DNA of 31,742 nucleotides from a virus. The notes beneath the pieces are model-generated. The model was given only the letters and a program-made list of their open reading frames with translations, did not search any database and was not told the DNA's origin. The stretch is from IMG/VR virus record IMGVR_UViG_3300034101_002949, positions 1-31,742 of that record; one strand, given 5' to 3'. The translations under genes were made by a program, and so were the position numbers. Below, piece by piece: positions 1-7,808 of this stretch. How positions within the stretch are numbered: position 1 is the stretch's first letter; the number at the start of each line of letters is the position of its first letter.

Positions 1-621
1 CGGGAGCTAGAAGAGAAGCTGAAGGCAATATCGGCAACTGAGAACAATCCGGTTGACCCTGGGCCGAAGCCGACACTTGAAGGCGCTGATTACGACACGG
101 AGAAGTACGAGGCCAAGCTGGCAGAGTGGTTTGACCGGAAACGGAAAGCTACTGAACTCCAAGCAAAGGCCGAGGAAGAGCAGCAAGCCCAACAAGCAGA
201 ATGGCAAAAGAAGCTCGAGAACTACGCAAAGTCGAAGACTGAGCTGAAGGTTCGAGACTACGAAGATGCCGAGGCTGCGGTGCAAGAGGTACTGAACGTC
301 ACTCAACAAGGCATCTTGTTGCAGGGCTCAGACAACTCGGCACTTTTGGTTTATGCGCTGGGCAAGAACCCGAAAAGAGCGAAGGAACTCTCGGAGATAA
401 AAGACCCCGTGAAGTTCGCTTTTGCGGTATCGAAGCTCGAATCACAACTCAAGGTGACAAAGAAAACTGCTCCTCCTCCAGAGAAGACCCCACCGTCAGG
501 CGGGGCAAGGTCAACCGGTGGTTCCGACGAAGTGTTGGAAAACCTACGCGCAAAGGCCGAGCGCACCGGTGACTACACGCAGATTTTGGCCTACAAACGT
601 CAATTGCAGTCAAAAAAGTAA
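1..621 (+). CDS. Phage scaffolding protein, P22 gp8-like (5' end outside window)
   Basis: The frame is open from the first base to TAA at 619-621, so about 206 C-terminal codons are seen and the start lies to the left. The product is very rich in Lys, Glu and Gln. Its first half reads as long amphipathic helix or coiled coil, followed by a Pro-rich linker (KKTAPPPEKTPPSGG) and a short basic C-terminal helix ending RQLQSKK. In P22-type phages the scaffold lies directly before coat and drives procapsid assembly; a basic C-terminal helix is the part that binds coat. The gene ends 3 bases before the coat start. Assignment rests on composition, C-terminal architecture and position, not on a strong motif. 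Internal GTG at 280 is probably not the start, since coding character continues upstream of it. Confidence 0.7.
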   Translation, partial: RELEEKLKAISATENNPVDPGPKPTLEGADYDTEKYEAKLAEWFDRKRKATELQAKAEEEQQAQQAEWQKKLENYAKSKTELKVRDYEDAEAAVQEVLNVTQQGILLQGSDNSALLVYALGKNPKRAKELSEIKDPVKFAFAVSKLESQLKVTKKTAPPPEKTPPSGGARSTGGSDEVLENLRAKAERTGDYTQILAYKRQLQSKK

Positions 622-624
622 CCT

Positions 625-1938
625 ATGGCTAACTCGTTCAATAAAGAAGAGCGCGTAGCGTTTGAAAACCTCCTTGAGGGGTTCAACGACGCGCTTGTCC
701 TCTCCCGTAACGTCTCGATTTACAACACCGATCAGACGATGATGGAGCGCACCAACAACGTCATCTGGCGCCCACAGCCCTACATCGCGACTTCGATCTC
801 GAATGCAGGGGTTGGGACGGACATCACCAGCGTTGGTGGCTACTCCAGCTACACTCAGCTCGCGGTACCCGCCAGCATCAACCAGACCCGCACGGTGGCT
901 TTCGAGCTCAACGCTCAAGAGCTTCGTGACGCTCTGCAAGAGCAACGCCTTGGCGACTCGGCGAAACAGAAACTCGCTTCTGACATCAACGTGTCGGTGA
1001 TGAACCTCGCGGCCAATCAAGGCACGCTGGTGGTTAAGCGCACGACCGCTGCTGGTGCTTCGAGCGGGTTCGATGACGTCGCCCAGTGCGAGGCCATCTT
1101 CAACGAGCAGGGCATCATGGACGGTGACCGCTACCTCGCGCTCAACACGCGGGACTACAACGGCCTCGCTAACGACCTTGCCAAGGCTTCGCGCTCCTTC
1201 GGGAACCAGAAGTCTGACAAGGCTTATGAGCGTGCGTACGTTGGGATGGTGGCGTCCTTCGACATCTACAAGCTCGACTACGCGGTGCGGTTGGCTGCTG
1301 GATCTGCTACGGCGACCATCAACACGACCGACGGTGCAGCGAACTACTACATCCCGAAAGCCATCTCGACTTCGCCAACGACGTCCGAGCGGCTCAACGT
1401 GGATAACCGTTTCCAGTCGCTGACGGTGGCAGTTTCCGCTGGCGCTTTGGCGGCAGGGGACGCATTCACCATCGCAGGCGTCAACGCAGTGCATCACATC
1501 ACCAAAGGCGACACCGGCCAGCCTAAAACCTTCCGTGTCATCTCGGCGAGTGCGCCTGCTGCTGGTAGCCAAGCTATCGTCATCAGCCCTCCGATTATCT
1601 CCAATCAGGTTGCTAACGCGGCTTCCGCGCAGAACCAGAACTGCGTGGTGAACACGAAGGCATCGAACTCCTCAATCACGCTCTTGAACACGGCGGCAGC
1701 TCCTGTGAACTGCTTCTGGCACAAGGACGCGATTGAAATCCTCCCTGGCCGCTACTCGCTCCCCGACAACGCTGGCGTTGCGGTGATGCGCGGTTCAACC
1801 GACCAAGGGCTGGAGCTCGTTATGACCAAGCGTTTCGATCAGAACACCCTCACGACCAAGTATCGTGTGGACACGTTCTACGGGGTTGTGAACAAGCAAC
1901 CCGAAATGAGTGGTATCATCCTGTTCAATCAGGTATAG
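625..1938 (+). CDS. Major capsid (coat) protein, P22 gp5 family
   Basis: This 437-residue protein has the length of P22 coat (430 aa). Matches to the P22 family can be read by eye: NNVIWRPQP near residue 45 (P22 has NTIWMPV), a central VDNRFQSLTVAVSAGALAAG segment (P22 VDNRFATVTLSATTG), FTIAGV, and FWHKDAIEILP near the C-terminus (P22 FWADDAIRI). This predicts an HK97 fold with the extra P22-type insertion domain, forming the icosahedral shell. ATG at 625 follows the scaffold stop by 3 bases and has only a weak purine-rich leader (AAAAAAG). A hairpin directly after the stop probably ends or attenuates a transcript. A long antisense frame exists across the first two thirds and is treated as a shadow. 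Confidence 0.93.
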   Translation: MANSFNKEERVAFENLLEGFNDALVLSRNVSIYNTDQTMMERTNNVIWRPQPYIATSISNAGVGTDITSVGGYSSYTQLAVPASINQTRTVAFELNAQELRDALQEQRLGDSAKQKLASDINVSVMNLAANQGTLVVKRTTAAGASSGFDDVAQCEAIFNEQGIMDGDRYLALNTRDYNGLANDLAKASRSFGNQKSDKAYERAYVGMVASFDIYKLDYAVRLAAGSATATINTTDGAANYYIPKAISTSPTTSERLNVDNRFQSLTVAVSAGALAAGDAFTIAGVNAVHHITKGDTGQPKTFRVISASAPAAGSQAIVISPPIISNQVANAASAQNQNCVVNTKASNSSITLLNTAAAPVNCFWHKDAIEILPGRYSLPDNAGVAVMRGSTDQGLELVMTKRFDQNTLTTKYRVDTFYGVVNKQPEMSGIILFNQV

Positions 1939-1949
1939 TCACCTCACGG

Positions 1950-1980
1950 GGGGTGGCCCTTCGGGGCCATCCCCTTAACT
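1950..1980 (+). terminator. Hairpin terminator after coat gene
   Basis: The left arm GGGGTGGCCC (1950-1959) pairs with GGGCCATCCCC (1964-1974) around a TTCG tetraloop, with one bulged A. A short T-containing run (TTAACTTT) follows. Strong GC stem plus TTCG loop is typical of intrinsic terminators, though the T tract is poor, so partial read-through into the downstream structural genes is likely. Confidence 0.65.
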
Positions 1981-1991
1981 TTACGCAACTT

Positions 1992-2153
1992 ATGCCGCTC
2001 AAGAAGGGTTATTCGCAGAAGACAATCTCCTCCAACATCGGTAAGGAGATGAAGGCCGGTAAACCGCAGAAGCAAGCGATTGCAATCGCGCTCTCAACGG
2101 CTCGCAAAGCGAAGCAAGCGGCTGGAAAACCCGTTGGAAAACTGAAAAAATGA
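1992..2153 (+). CDS. Small basic phage protein (53 aa)
   Basis: ATG at 1992 gives MPLKKGYSQKTISSNIGKEM and then a KPQKQAIAIALSTARKAK segment, a signature I recognise from small conserved proteins in many phage head modules. An upstream in-frame GTG at 1953 lies inside the terminator hairpin and is less likely. The protein is very Lys-rich with no acidic domain, which would suit nucleic-acid binding, but its function is not known to me. Its stop overlaps the next start in ATGA (2150-2153), so the two are probably translationally coupled. Confidence 0.75.
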   Translation: MPLKKGYSQKTISSNIGKEMKAGKPQKQAIAIALSTARKAKQAAGKPVGKLKK

Positions 2154-2473
2154 TTGAGTTTCCTGCAATGGTGTACCGCTCGCCAGGGAAGAACCCTGCG
2201 CGTTATGGCACCTTCGATTACTGCGGCGTCGAATCCCAAGAAGAACTCGATGAAGCCCTCTCCTTGGGCTGGAGTTTGACTGTTGAAGAGGCGGTGGACG
2301 TCTATAACAAGGCCGTGGAAGACGCTGTAAGGCTCAAGAACGAGCCTAAGGTCAAGATTGTGGTCAATGAGCCGGAATCCGAGGCCGCGCCCCTTCCTGA
2401 GGCTGCTGGCGAGCCGGTTTTGTTGGCTGAAGACGAAGAAGAAGAAGATAAACCGCGCCGCAGGCGCAAATGA
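2150..2473 (+). CDS. Conserved phage structural-module protein with acidic/basic tail
   Basis: The 107-residue protein starts MIEFPAMVYRSPGKNPARYG, then TFDYCGVESQEELDEALSLGW, a small domain seen between coat and connector genes in podoviruses. The N-terminal half looks globular. The C-terminal third is low complexity: a Pro/Ala/Glu linker, a run of Glu and Asp, and a terminal RRRR cluster. The start overlaps the preceding stop. The function is unknown; the position suggests a head or head-completion role. The charged tail could contact DNA or coat, but that is inference. Confidence 0.72.
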   Translation: MIEFPAMVYRSPGKNPARYGTFDYCGVESQEELDEALSLGWSLTVEEAVDVYNKAVEDAVRLKNEPKVKIVVNEPESEAAPLPEAAGEPVLLAEDEEEEDKPRRRRK

Positions 2474-2476
2474 CGC

Positions 2477-2953
2477 ATGGGATACACTAAACGCCAGTTT
2501 GTTGAGGCCGCTTTTGAGGAGCTTGGACTGGCGTCTTACGTGTTTGACCTAACGCCTGAAGAGCTTCAGTCGGCGGTGCGCCGGCTCGACGCCATGGTGG
2601 CGCAGTGGTACGCGAAAGCCATCCAGATTGGCTATCCGCTAACCAACTCGCCCGAGAACGCGGACTTGGACACCGAGACGAACGTGCCGATTACCGCGAA
2701 CGAGGCCATCATTTTGAATCTCGCGATGCGGATTGCTCCGCAGTACGGTAAATCGCCATCCCCAGACACCAAACTGGGGGCGATTGCCGGTTACCAGACG
2801 CTCCTCATGCAGAGCGCCAACGTCCTTCAGCAGCAGTACCCTTCTCAGATGCCTTCTGGCGCCGGAAACAAGGACGTGGACTGGCCGTTCTTACCGGTTC
2901 CGTCCATCGCCCCCATCGAGCAACAACCCAACGGTCAGCTTCTCTTCCTCTAA
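2477..2953 (+). CDS. Head-tail connector / tail accessory factor, P22 gp4-like
   Basis: The 158 residues align by eye with P22 gp4 (166 aa): an N-terminal helix pair (FVEAAFEELGLASYVFDLTP), a DAMVAQWYAKAIQIGY segment (P22 EAMMAEWYQDGIITGY), a LAMRIAPQYG segment (P22 LACRIAPDYA), and the YPSQMPSGAGN tail (P22 YPSRMPTGSGN). gp4 subunits assemble beneath the portal to close the DNA channel and start the tail; P22 gp4 also has muramidase activity, which cannot be judged here. It begins 3 bases after the previous stop. Confidence 0.88.
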   Translation: MGYTKRQFVEAAFEELGLASYVFDLTPEELQSAVRRLDAMVAQWYAKAIQIGYPLTNSPENADLDTETNVPITANEAIILNLAMRIAPQYGKSPSPDTKLGAIAGYQTLLMQSANVLQQQYPSQMPSGAGNKDVDWPFLPVPSIAPIEQQPNGQLLFL

Positions 2954-2954
2954 C

Positions 2955-3398
2955 ATGGCTATTCAAAATCTCGATAACGTCGACAGCATCAGCAACTCGA
3001 CGTTGTTTGCGGTCAACCAGAACGGGCTCGACTACAACTGCACGGCAGCGGTGGTGGCTGATTTCATCGAGCAAAATGTGACGGTCAACGACGGCAAGGT
3101 CATCCAGTACGCCTCACCCATCGCCGGCTCGACGGTTGCCATCAGCGGCACCAACAACAGCGTGTGGTTGGTGCTCACGCCCATCAGCACGGTGGCTACG
3201 CTGACGATCCTGCTCCCTGAGGTGTCGGGCTGCGCTGCCAACCAAGAGATTCTCGTGAACACGACGCAGACCATCACCGCGCTCACGGTGAACTTGAACG
3301 GTGCTGTGGGCGGCGGCGTTCCGACGACTCTCGCGGCAAATGGTTTCTTCAGACTCCGGTTCGAGCCGGTCATCCAAAAATGGTATCGCGTAGGCTAA
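2955..3398 (+). CDS. Putative virion structural protein
   Basis: The start chosen is ATG at 2955, just past the connector stop, giving 147 residues beginning MAIQNLDNVDSISNSTLFAV. An upstream in-frame extension to 2733 overlaps the connector gene and is rejected. The sequence is rich in Thr, Val, Asn and Gly in alternating patterns, which points to an all-beta fold. No membrane segment or catalytic motif is seen. Its place between connector and tail genes suggests a head-surface or tail protein. The exact function is not recognised. Confidence 0.7.
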   Translation: MAIQNLDNVDSISNSTLFAVNQNGLDYNCTAAVVADFIEQNVTVNDGKVIQYASPIAGSTVAISGTNNSVWLVLTPISTVATLTILLPEVSGCAANQEILVNTTQTITALTVNLNGAVGGGVPTTLAANGFFRLRFEPVIQKWYRVG

Positions 3399-3399
3399 T

Positions 3400-3696
3400 A
3401 TGACACTCCCATTCAATCCCTCATACGGCAGCGGTGCGACACGCACTGCTACAACCACCTCGGCCCAGTACGCAATCCGCAATGGAACGCGTAGCGTGTG
3501 CGTGACAAACACCGGTGCGACTAACGCGGCCTATGTCCGAATCGGCCAAGGCACGGTGACTGCAACCGCGGCTGACTACATCGTCATGCCGGGCAGCCAA
3601 GTCTCACTTGGTAAGTTCCAAGATGATGACGTCATCGCGGTGCTCTCTTCGGCGAGCACGACAACCCTTCACATCATCTCTGGCGCTGGCCTGTGA
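3400..3696 (+). CDS. Small beta-rich virion protein (98 aa)
   Basis: The protein starts MTLPFNPSYGSGATRTATTT and is Thr/Ala/Val-rich with a repeated strand-like pattern (SVCVTNTGATNAAYVRIGQG, then YIVMPGSQVSLGK). Short proteins of this type, about 100 residues with a VTN-G-A-YVR-G pattern, are common near tail genes of podoviruses and are usually annotated hypothetical. I read it as a single beta-sandwich domain, perhaps a decoration or fibre-associated protein. It starts 2 bases after the previous stop and ends in a GTGA overlap with the next small gene. Confidence 0.7.
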   Translation: MTLPFNPSYGSGATRTATTTSAQYAIRNGTRSVCVTNTGATNAAYVRIGQGTVTATAADYIVMPGSQVSLGKFQDDDVIAVLSSASTTTLHIISGAGL

Positions 3697-3851
3697 TTCG
3701 CTATCTATCCAGACGCAGATCGAAGATTCCCGCCGCGGTGTCTGGCGTTACGCCGGTGCCGCCGCCAACAGATTCGTACTACCTGCGCCCGGGTGGCGGA
3801 ACCAACTACTATCGCCGACCCGGTGGCGTTGACCGGTACATTAGACCCTAA
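3693..3851 (+). CDS. Tiny tyrosine/arginine/glycine-rich protein (52 aa, GTG start)
   Basis: A GTG at 3693 overlaps the preceding TGA (GTGA) and opens 52 codons to TAA at 3849-3851. The first 17 residues are basic (MIRYLSRRRSKIP), then Pro-rich, then three imperfect copies of a Y-x-RPGG unit: YYLRPGG, YYRRPGG and YIRP. It fills the gap between two structural genes with no other candidate and uses the same coupled start style as its neighbours. Aromatic/Arg/Gly repeats suggest a flexible adhesive or nucleic-acid-contacting peptide; the function is unknown. Confidence 0.6.
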   Translation: MIRYLSRRRSKIPAAVSGVTPVPPPTDSYYLRPGGGTNYYRRPGGVDRYIRP

Positions 3852-3856
3852 AGCAT

Positions 3857-5062
3857 ATGCCTGACCTTACAGTTTCAAACGACATCGACTCTTTCATGCA
3901 GTCTGCTTCGAGGCAGGCGGCAATGGACAATCTCGCGGGCGCAACGACCTCCGGCCAGTACCTTCGCGGGAATGGCACCGACGTGGTGATGAGCGCGATC
4001 CAAGCTGCTGACGTTCCAACGCTGAACCAGAACACCACCGGTACAGCATCGAACGTGACCGGAACGGTCTTGGAAGCCAACGGCGGCACAGGGGAAACCA
4101 CCTACTCCAATGGGCAGCTGCTCATCGGCAACGCCGCAGGCGGGCTTACAAAGGCAACGCTGACGGCAGGCAGCAACGTGACCATCACGAACGGGGATGG
4201 AGCGATTACGATTGCATCTTCTGGCGGCAGCGCAACCCCGACCGACGTGCAGGTGTTCACTTCCAGTGGGACGTGGACAAAGCCGTCTGGGGCTGTATCG
4301 GTTAACATTCAACTCTTTGGCGCAGGCGGAGGAGGTTCGAGTGGGCAGAAAAATAACAACACAACAATCGCCCGCGTTGCAGGTGGTGGAGGTTGTGGAG
4401 GTTCCTATTTAAATGCAAACATCAGGGCATCAGATTTAGGGGCAACTGAATCTGTTTCTATTGGCCTTGGCGGCTCAGGCGGGGCTGGACAAACAACAAA
4501 CGGTGGAAGTCAAATTGCAGGCACAGCTGGAGGCAATACAACTTTTGGGTCGCTTATTGCTTTGGGAGGAGTTGCTGGTCAGGCCAACGGAACTGCTGGC
4601 ACTGGAGGGCTGCAAGCGAATCCTGGTGGATCTGCTTCTGGAACAGGCTCAACTGGCGCGGCTGGATCTCCTTCGCTTGTAACTGTTTTAGCTGCGTATG
4701 GTGGTGCTGGTGGAGCAGGAGGAGGCGGCCTTACCAACACATCAGTGACTTCTGCTGGAGGAGCAGGCGGACGGTCTCATGCATTAAATTTAGCTGGTGG
4801 AGCAGCAGGAGCGCAAAGCAATGGCCCAGCTAACGCAGGGGCAGGGGGAGCGGGATTGTCTGCTCCATCGAACCTATTTGCAGTTGGTTCTGGAGGAGGA
4901 GGCGGAGGAGGCGCAAAAGGTGGCGGAAGCGGAGGAGCAGGTGGAGCAGGTGGGTTCCCAGCAGGCGGCGGGGGTGGCGGTGGAGCGACCGAAGATGGAG
5001 CAACAAGCGGCGCAGGCGGCGCTGGCGGCGCTGGGTTTGCTATTATCACAACTTACTTCTAA
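3857..5062 (+). CDS. Glycine-rich tail fibre / receptor-binding protein
   Basis: 401 residues in three parts. Residues 1-50 are a short helical start (LTVSNDIDSFMQSASRQAAM). Residues 55-125 are a beta linker seen in phage fibres (NGGTGETTYSNGQLLIGNAA, then LTAGSNVTITN). Residues about 130-401 begin VFTSSGTWTKPSGAVSVNIQ and run into many GGAGG and GGGG blocks, ending in the hydrophobic strand GFAIITTYF. This is the glycine-rich domain of phage fibre tips, known in T4-like gp38 adhesins to form stacked polyglycine-II helices that bind receptors. DNA composition becomes less GC-rich in the glycine-rich part than in the N-terminal part, which fits module exchange. Confidence 0.82.
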   Translation: MPDLTVSNDIDSFMQSASRQAAMDNLAGATTSGQYLRGNGTDVVMSAIQAADVPTLNQNTTGTASNVTGTVLEANGGTGETTYSNGQLLIGNAAGGLTKATLTAGSNVTITNGDGAITIASSGGSATPTDVQVFTSSGTWTKPSGAVSVNIQLFGAGGGGSSGQKNNNTTIARVAGGGGCGGSYLNANIRASDLGATESVSIGLGGSGGAGQTTNGGSQIAGTAGGNTTFGSLIALGGVAGQANGTAGTGGLQANPGGSASGTGSTGAAGSPSLVTVLAAYGGAGGAGGGGLTNTSVTSAGGAGGRSHALNLAGGAAGAQSNGPANAGAGGAGLSAPSNLFAVGSGGGGGGGAKGGGSGGAGGAGGFPAGGGGGGGATEDGATSGAGGAGGAGFAIITTYF

Positions 5063-5065
5063 GCA

Positions 5066-5248
5066 ATGAAATACGCAGTCGTTGATGAGGCTACCAAAGT
5101 AGTAGTGAACATGATTGTTTGGGACGGTGTAACCCCCTACAATCCACCGCAGGGCACAACTCTCGTTAATGTCACAGATACCCCATGTGGCATGGGCTGG
5201 ATTGAGCAGCCAGACGGAACCTTCGCCCCTCCTCCTGAAGATGCCTAA
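5066..5248 (+). CDS. Small fibre-associated protein (60 aa)
   Basis: It starts MKYAVVDEATKVVVNMIVWD and has the W-D-G-V-T-P-Y/W-x-P-P pattern (WDGVTPYNPPQG) found in small phage proteins downstream of fibre genes and in fibre tips, ending in a Pro-rich PDGTFAPPPEDA. It starts 3 bases after the fibre stop and its end overlaps the next gene by 8 bases. A role as fibre tip or assembly partner is inferred from position and the shared motif only. Confidence 0.7.
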   Translation: MKYAVVDEATKVVVNMIVWDGVTPYNPPQGTTLVNVTDTPCGMGWIEQPDGTFAPPPEDA

Positions 5249-5513
5249 GAAGCAAGTCAACCTCTCGGTCAGCCGCGGTGAGAAGCTCCCTGTATCTCAG
5301 GGAGCAGGACTCACTGCCAAAGGCCGCGCCAAGTACAACCGCGAGACGGGAAGCAACCTTAAGGCACCGGCACCCAACCCAAAGACCGAGAAAGACGCTG
5401 CACGTCGGAAATCGTTCTGCGCGAGGATGAGCGGGATGCCTGGGCCAATGAAGGACGAGAAAGGCCGGCCCACCCGCAAAGCTGCTTCACTCAAACGCTG
5501 GAACTGCAAATGA
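5241..5513 (+). CDS. Small basic DUF6321-like protein (90 aa)
   Basis: ATG at 5241, inside the end of the preceding gene, gives MPKKQVNLSVSRGEKLPVSQ and later RRKSFCARMSGMPGPMKDEK and GRPTRKAASLKRWNCK. I recognise this as the conserved pattern of a short phage family I know as DUF6321, with two Cys in conserved positions and many Lys/Arg. An upstream in-frame start at 5169 is rejected because it lies deep in the fibre-associated gene. The function is unknown; high basicity suggests DNA or RNA contact or an internal virion protein. The stop overlaps the next ATG (ATGA). Confidence 0.75.
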   Translation: MPKKQVNLSVSRGEKLPVSQGAGLTAKGRAKYNRETGSNLKAPAPNPKTEKDAARRKSFCARMSGMPGPMKDEKGRPTRKAASLKRWNCK

Positions 5514-5656
5514 AAAAAGGACTCTACGCCAACATCCACGCTAAACGCGAACGCATCGAAGCCGGTAGCAAGGAGAAGATGCGCAAGCCAGGCTCCAAGG
5601 GAGCGCCGACTGCGGCAGCGTTCAAAGCATCCGCGAAGACCGCCAAGAAGAAGTAA
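5510..5656 (+). CDS. Tiny lysine-rich protein (48 aa)
   Basis: ATG at 5510 overlaps the previous TGA and runs 48 codons to TAA at 5654-5656, whose last base is the first of the next ATG (TAATG). It starts MKKGLYANIHAKRERIEAGS and contains KMRKPGSKGAPTAAAFK before a poly-basic end KTAKKK. The MKxGLYANIHAK...RKPGSKGAPT pattern is conserved in many phage genomes beside tail genes. With the proteins at 1992 and 5241 it makes three very basic mini-proteins in the virion module. The function is unknown. Confidence 0.72.
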   Translation: MKKGLYANIHAKRERIEAGSKEKMRKPGSKGAPTAAAFKASAKTAKKK

Positions 5657-7059
5657 TGCAAGTTCCACTGCTCAGCGGCATCTACACGGACGCAGCCGGC
5701 GACTTCCGCCGCAGCTATCCGCGTAACCTGATACCGGTCATCCAGCCCTCGGGCTTGAGCAACGGGTATCTGCGCCCCGCTGACGGCATCAAACACTTCG
5801 CGGTTGGCCCCGGGGTAGACCGAGGCGGCATCGAGTGGAACGGCGTTCTCTACCGCGTGATGGGCACCAAGCTCGTCTCGGTAAGCTCACTTGGGAACGT
5901 GGTGGTGCTCGCGGACGTGGGTGGCACTGGTCAGGTGACCCTTGACTACTCAGAGACGCTGCTGGCAATTCTCTCCAGCGGCGTGCTGTACTACTGGGAT
6001 GGCTCTGCGCTCACCAGCCTCACGCCTGACCCTGCCATGGGGCCAATCACGGACTTCTGCTGGGTGGACGGCTACTTCTTCTTAACAGACGGGAACTTCA
6101 TCGCTACGACGAACTTGGTGAACCCGACCATCGTTCAGGCCAAGGCAACGTCCGAGGCTGACCCCGATCCCATCACGTCCATCCAGAAGTTTCGGAACGA
6201 GGTCTATGCGATTAACCGACACACCATCGAGCTCTTTAACAACGTCGGAGGGGACATTCTTTCCTTCCCGTTCGCACGCATCGAAGGAGCCCAGATACAA
6301 CGGGGTGGAGTCGGAACGTACTCCTGCTGCGTATATCTGGATTCTGTGGCTTTCGTCGGAGGCGGGAGAAACGAGGGCATCTCGGTGTGGCTGGCGTCAG
6401 GAGCAAACACCGTCAAAATCTCTACCCGTGAGATTGACCAGATTCTGGCAACTTACACTGAAACTGCTCTGGCTACGACTATCTGTGAGGCACGGGTCTA
6501 CAACGGACTTAACCATCTCTACATCCACCTTCCAGACCACACGCTAGTGTACGACGGCTCGGCCTCCCAGATTGCCGAACAGGCCATCTGGTTCACGCTG
6601 GCAGACGGTCTTTACGGCAACAGCAGCTACCGCGCACGCAACTTCATCAACGCCTACGACAAGTGGATTTGCGGCGACACGTCAGCTCCCAACTTGGGAT
6701 ACGCGGTGTACGACGTCTCCTCGCTGTGGGGCGAGCGCGTCGGGTGGCAGTTCGAGACCCAAATCTTCTACAACGAAGGCAAGGGCGCCATCTTCCATGA
6801 GCTTGAGCTTGTCGCCCTGACAGGGCGGGTCGCCTTGGGCGTGAACCCCACCATCTTCGCGAGCTACTCAGCGGACGGCATCACCTACTCGCAGGAGCGC
6901 GGTATCAGCGCAGGGCGCATTGGGGATCGCAACAAGCGCCTCACGTGGATGCGCAACGGTCGCATGGGCGACTGGAGGACGTACCGGTTTCGCGGGACAA
7001 GCGACGCGCACTTGTCTGTAGCCCTCTTGGAGGCGCGGCTTGAGCCGCTTGTGTGGTAA
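5656..7059 (+). CDS. Packaged-DNA stabilization / tail hub protein, P22 gp10-like
   Basis: 467 residues against 472 for P22 gp10. By-eye matches include the N-terminal NLIPVIQPSGLSNGYLRPAD (P22 NMLATPKEILNSSGYLRSFP), LYRVMGTKLVSVSSLGNVVV (P22 VYRVCGGKLYKG), YIHLPDHTLVYDGSASQ (P22 IIHLPRHVLVYDASSSQ), and the C-terminal FASYSADGITYSQER (P22 LSATTDGINYGREQ). gp10 forms the hexameric hub below gp4, plugs the DNA channel and carries the tailspikes and needle. The start is ATG at 5656, overlapping the previous stop. Confidence 0.9.
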   Translation: MQVPLLSGIYTDAAGDFRRSYPRNLIPVIQPSGLSNGYLRPADGIKHFAVGPGVDRGGIEWNGVLYRVMGTKLVSVSSLGNVVVLADVGGTGQVTLDYSETLLAILSSGVLYYWDGSALTSLTPDPAMGPITDFCWVDGYFFLTDGNFIATTNLVNPTIVQAKATSEADPDPITSIQKFRNEVYAINRHTIELFNNVGGDILSFPFARIEGAQIQRGGVGTYSCCVYLDSVAFVGGGRNEGISVWLASGANTVKISTREIDQILATYTETALATTICEARVYNGLNHLYIHLPDHTLVYDGSASQIAEQAIWFTLADGLYGNSSYRARNFINAYDKWICGDTSAPNLGYAVYDVSSLWGERVGWQFETQIFYNEGKGAIFHELELVALTGRVALGVNPTIFASYSADGITYSQERGISAGRIGDRNKRLTWMRNGRMGDWRTYRFRGTSDAHLSVALLEARLEPLVW

Positions 7060-7806
7060 ATGGCGAACTCCATCAAGCCAAACCGGAATGACCTTGCCAA
7101 GTTCTTGCCCGACCAGCGCCTCATCCGCGCCTTCGAGCAACTCTTCGATTACGTCCCAGCCGAAATCGACGCCAACACCATTGACTCGTATAACTCTCAG
7201 ACGTCTGCGCAACAGGCGCTTGATACGGTTGAAGCTCTGCGCAGCGTCATCGAGCTCGCTTCTACAGCGCCTGCGCAGCAGGCTAACCAGATTGCTGAAC
7301 TAGCCCAGCAGGTCGCCCTGCTCTCGCAAGCCCCACCGGTGGAGCAACGCAAGGCTCCCCGTTACGGAACCTTCTACGACACCACAACGCAGACGGCAGC
7401 GGCCATAAACACGGCGTACGCGGTCACGTTCAACTCAACCGACCTCAGCTTCGGCGTGAGCACTGGAACGCCTGCAAGCCGCATTTACGTTGATTCTGAG
7501 GGGGTGTACAACTTTCAGTTCTCCATACAGCTCGACAAGGTGTCGGGCGGCGTTGGGCTCTTTTACTTGTGGGCACGAATCAACGGCGTGGATCAGGCCA
7601 ACTCGGCCACCCAGATTCGCCTGCAAGGAAACAATGCGGAAACTGTTGCAGCGTGGAACTTCGTGTATAAGATGACTGCGGGAGATTACTTGGAGTTGAT
7701 GTGGGCCGTTGACACGGTGGACATTACCATCCAAGCCTTTGCCGCAGCCCCACCGGTGCCCGGAATACCATCCGCAATCCTTAGCGTGACCAACAACATC
7801 TCCTGA
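7060..7806 (+). CDS. Candidate tail needle or fibre protein with C1q-like C-terminal domain
   Basis: Residues 1-30 carry a conserved phage N-terminal motif (PNRNDLAKFLPDQRLIRAFE). Residues about 35-92 are Ala/Gln/Leu-rich helix or coiled coil. Residues about 103-248 look like a trimeric jelly-roll of the C1q/TNF type (FSIQLDK, GLFYLWARINGVD, YLELMWAVDTVDITIQAF). A trimeric coiled coil capped by a TNF-like knob is the plan of the Sf6 tail needle, and this gene directly follows the gp10-like hub, where P22 has needle gp26. No clear sequence match to gp26 is visible, so the needle role is inference; a short fibre is the alternative. Confidence 0.6.
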   Translation: MANSIKPNRNDLAKFLPDQRLIRAFEQLFDYVPAEIDANTIDSYNSQTSAQQALDTVEALRSVIELASTAPAQQANQIAELAQQVALLSQAPPVEQRKAPRYGTFYDTTTQTAAAINTAYAVTFNSTDLSFGVSTGTPASRIYVDSEGVYNFQFSIQLDKVSGGVGLFYLWARINGVDQANSATQIRLQGNNAETVAAWNFVYKMTAGDYLELMWAVDTVDITIQAFAAAPPVPGIPSAILSVTNNIS

Positions 7807-7808
7807 CA

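Noticed and set aside
610-1572. 320-codon minus-strand frame across the coat gene
   Set aside because: It mirrors strongly biased coat codons, is very Arg/Val/Asp-rich with no family resemblance, and the + strand gene is certain.
4777-5049. Proline-rich minus-strand frame (PAPPAPP)
   Set aside because: It is the complement of the GGAGG repeats of the fibre gene.
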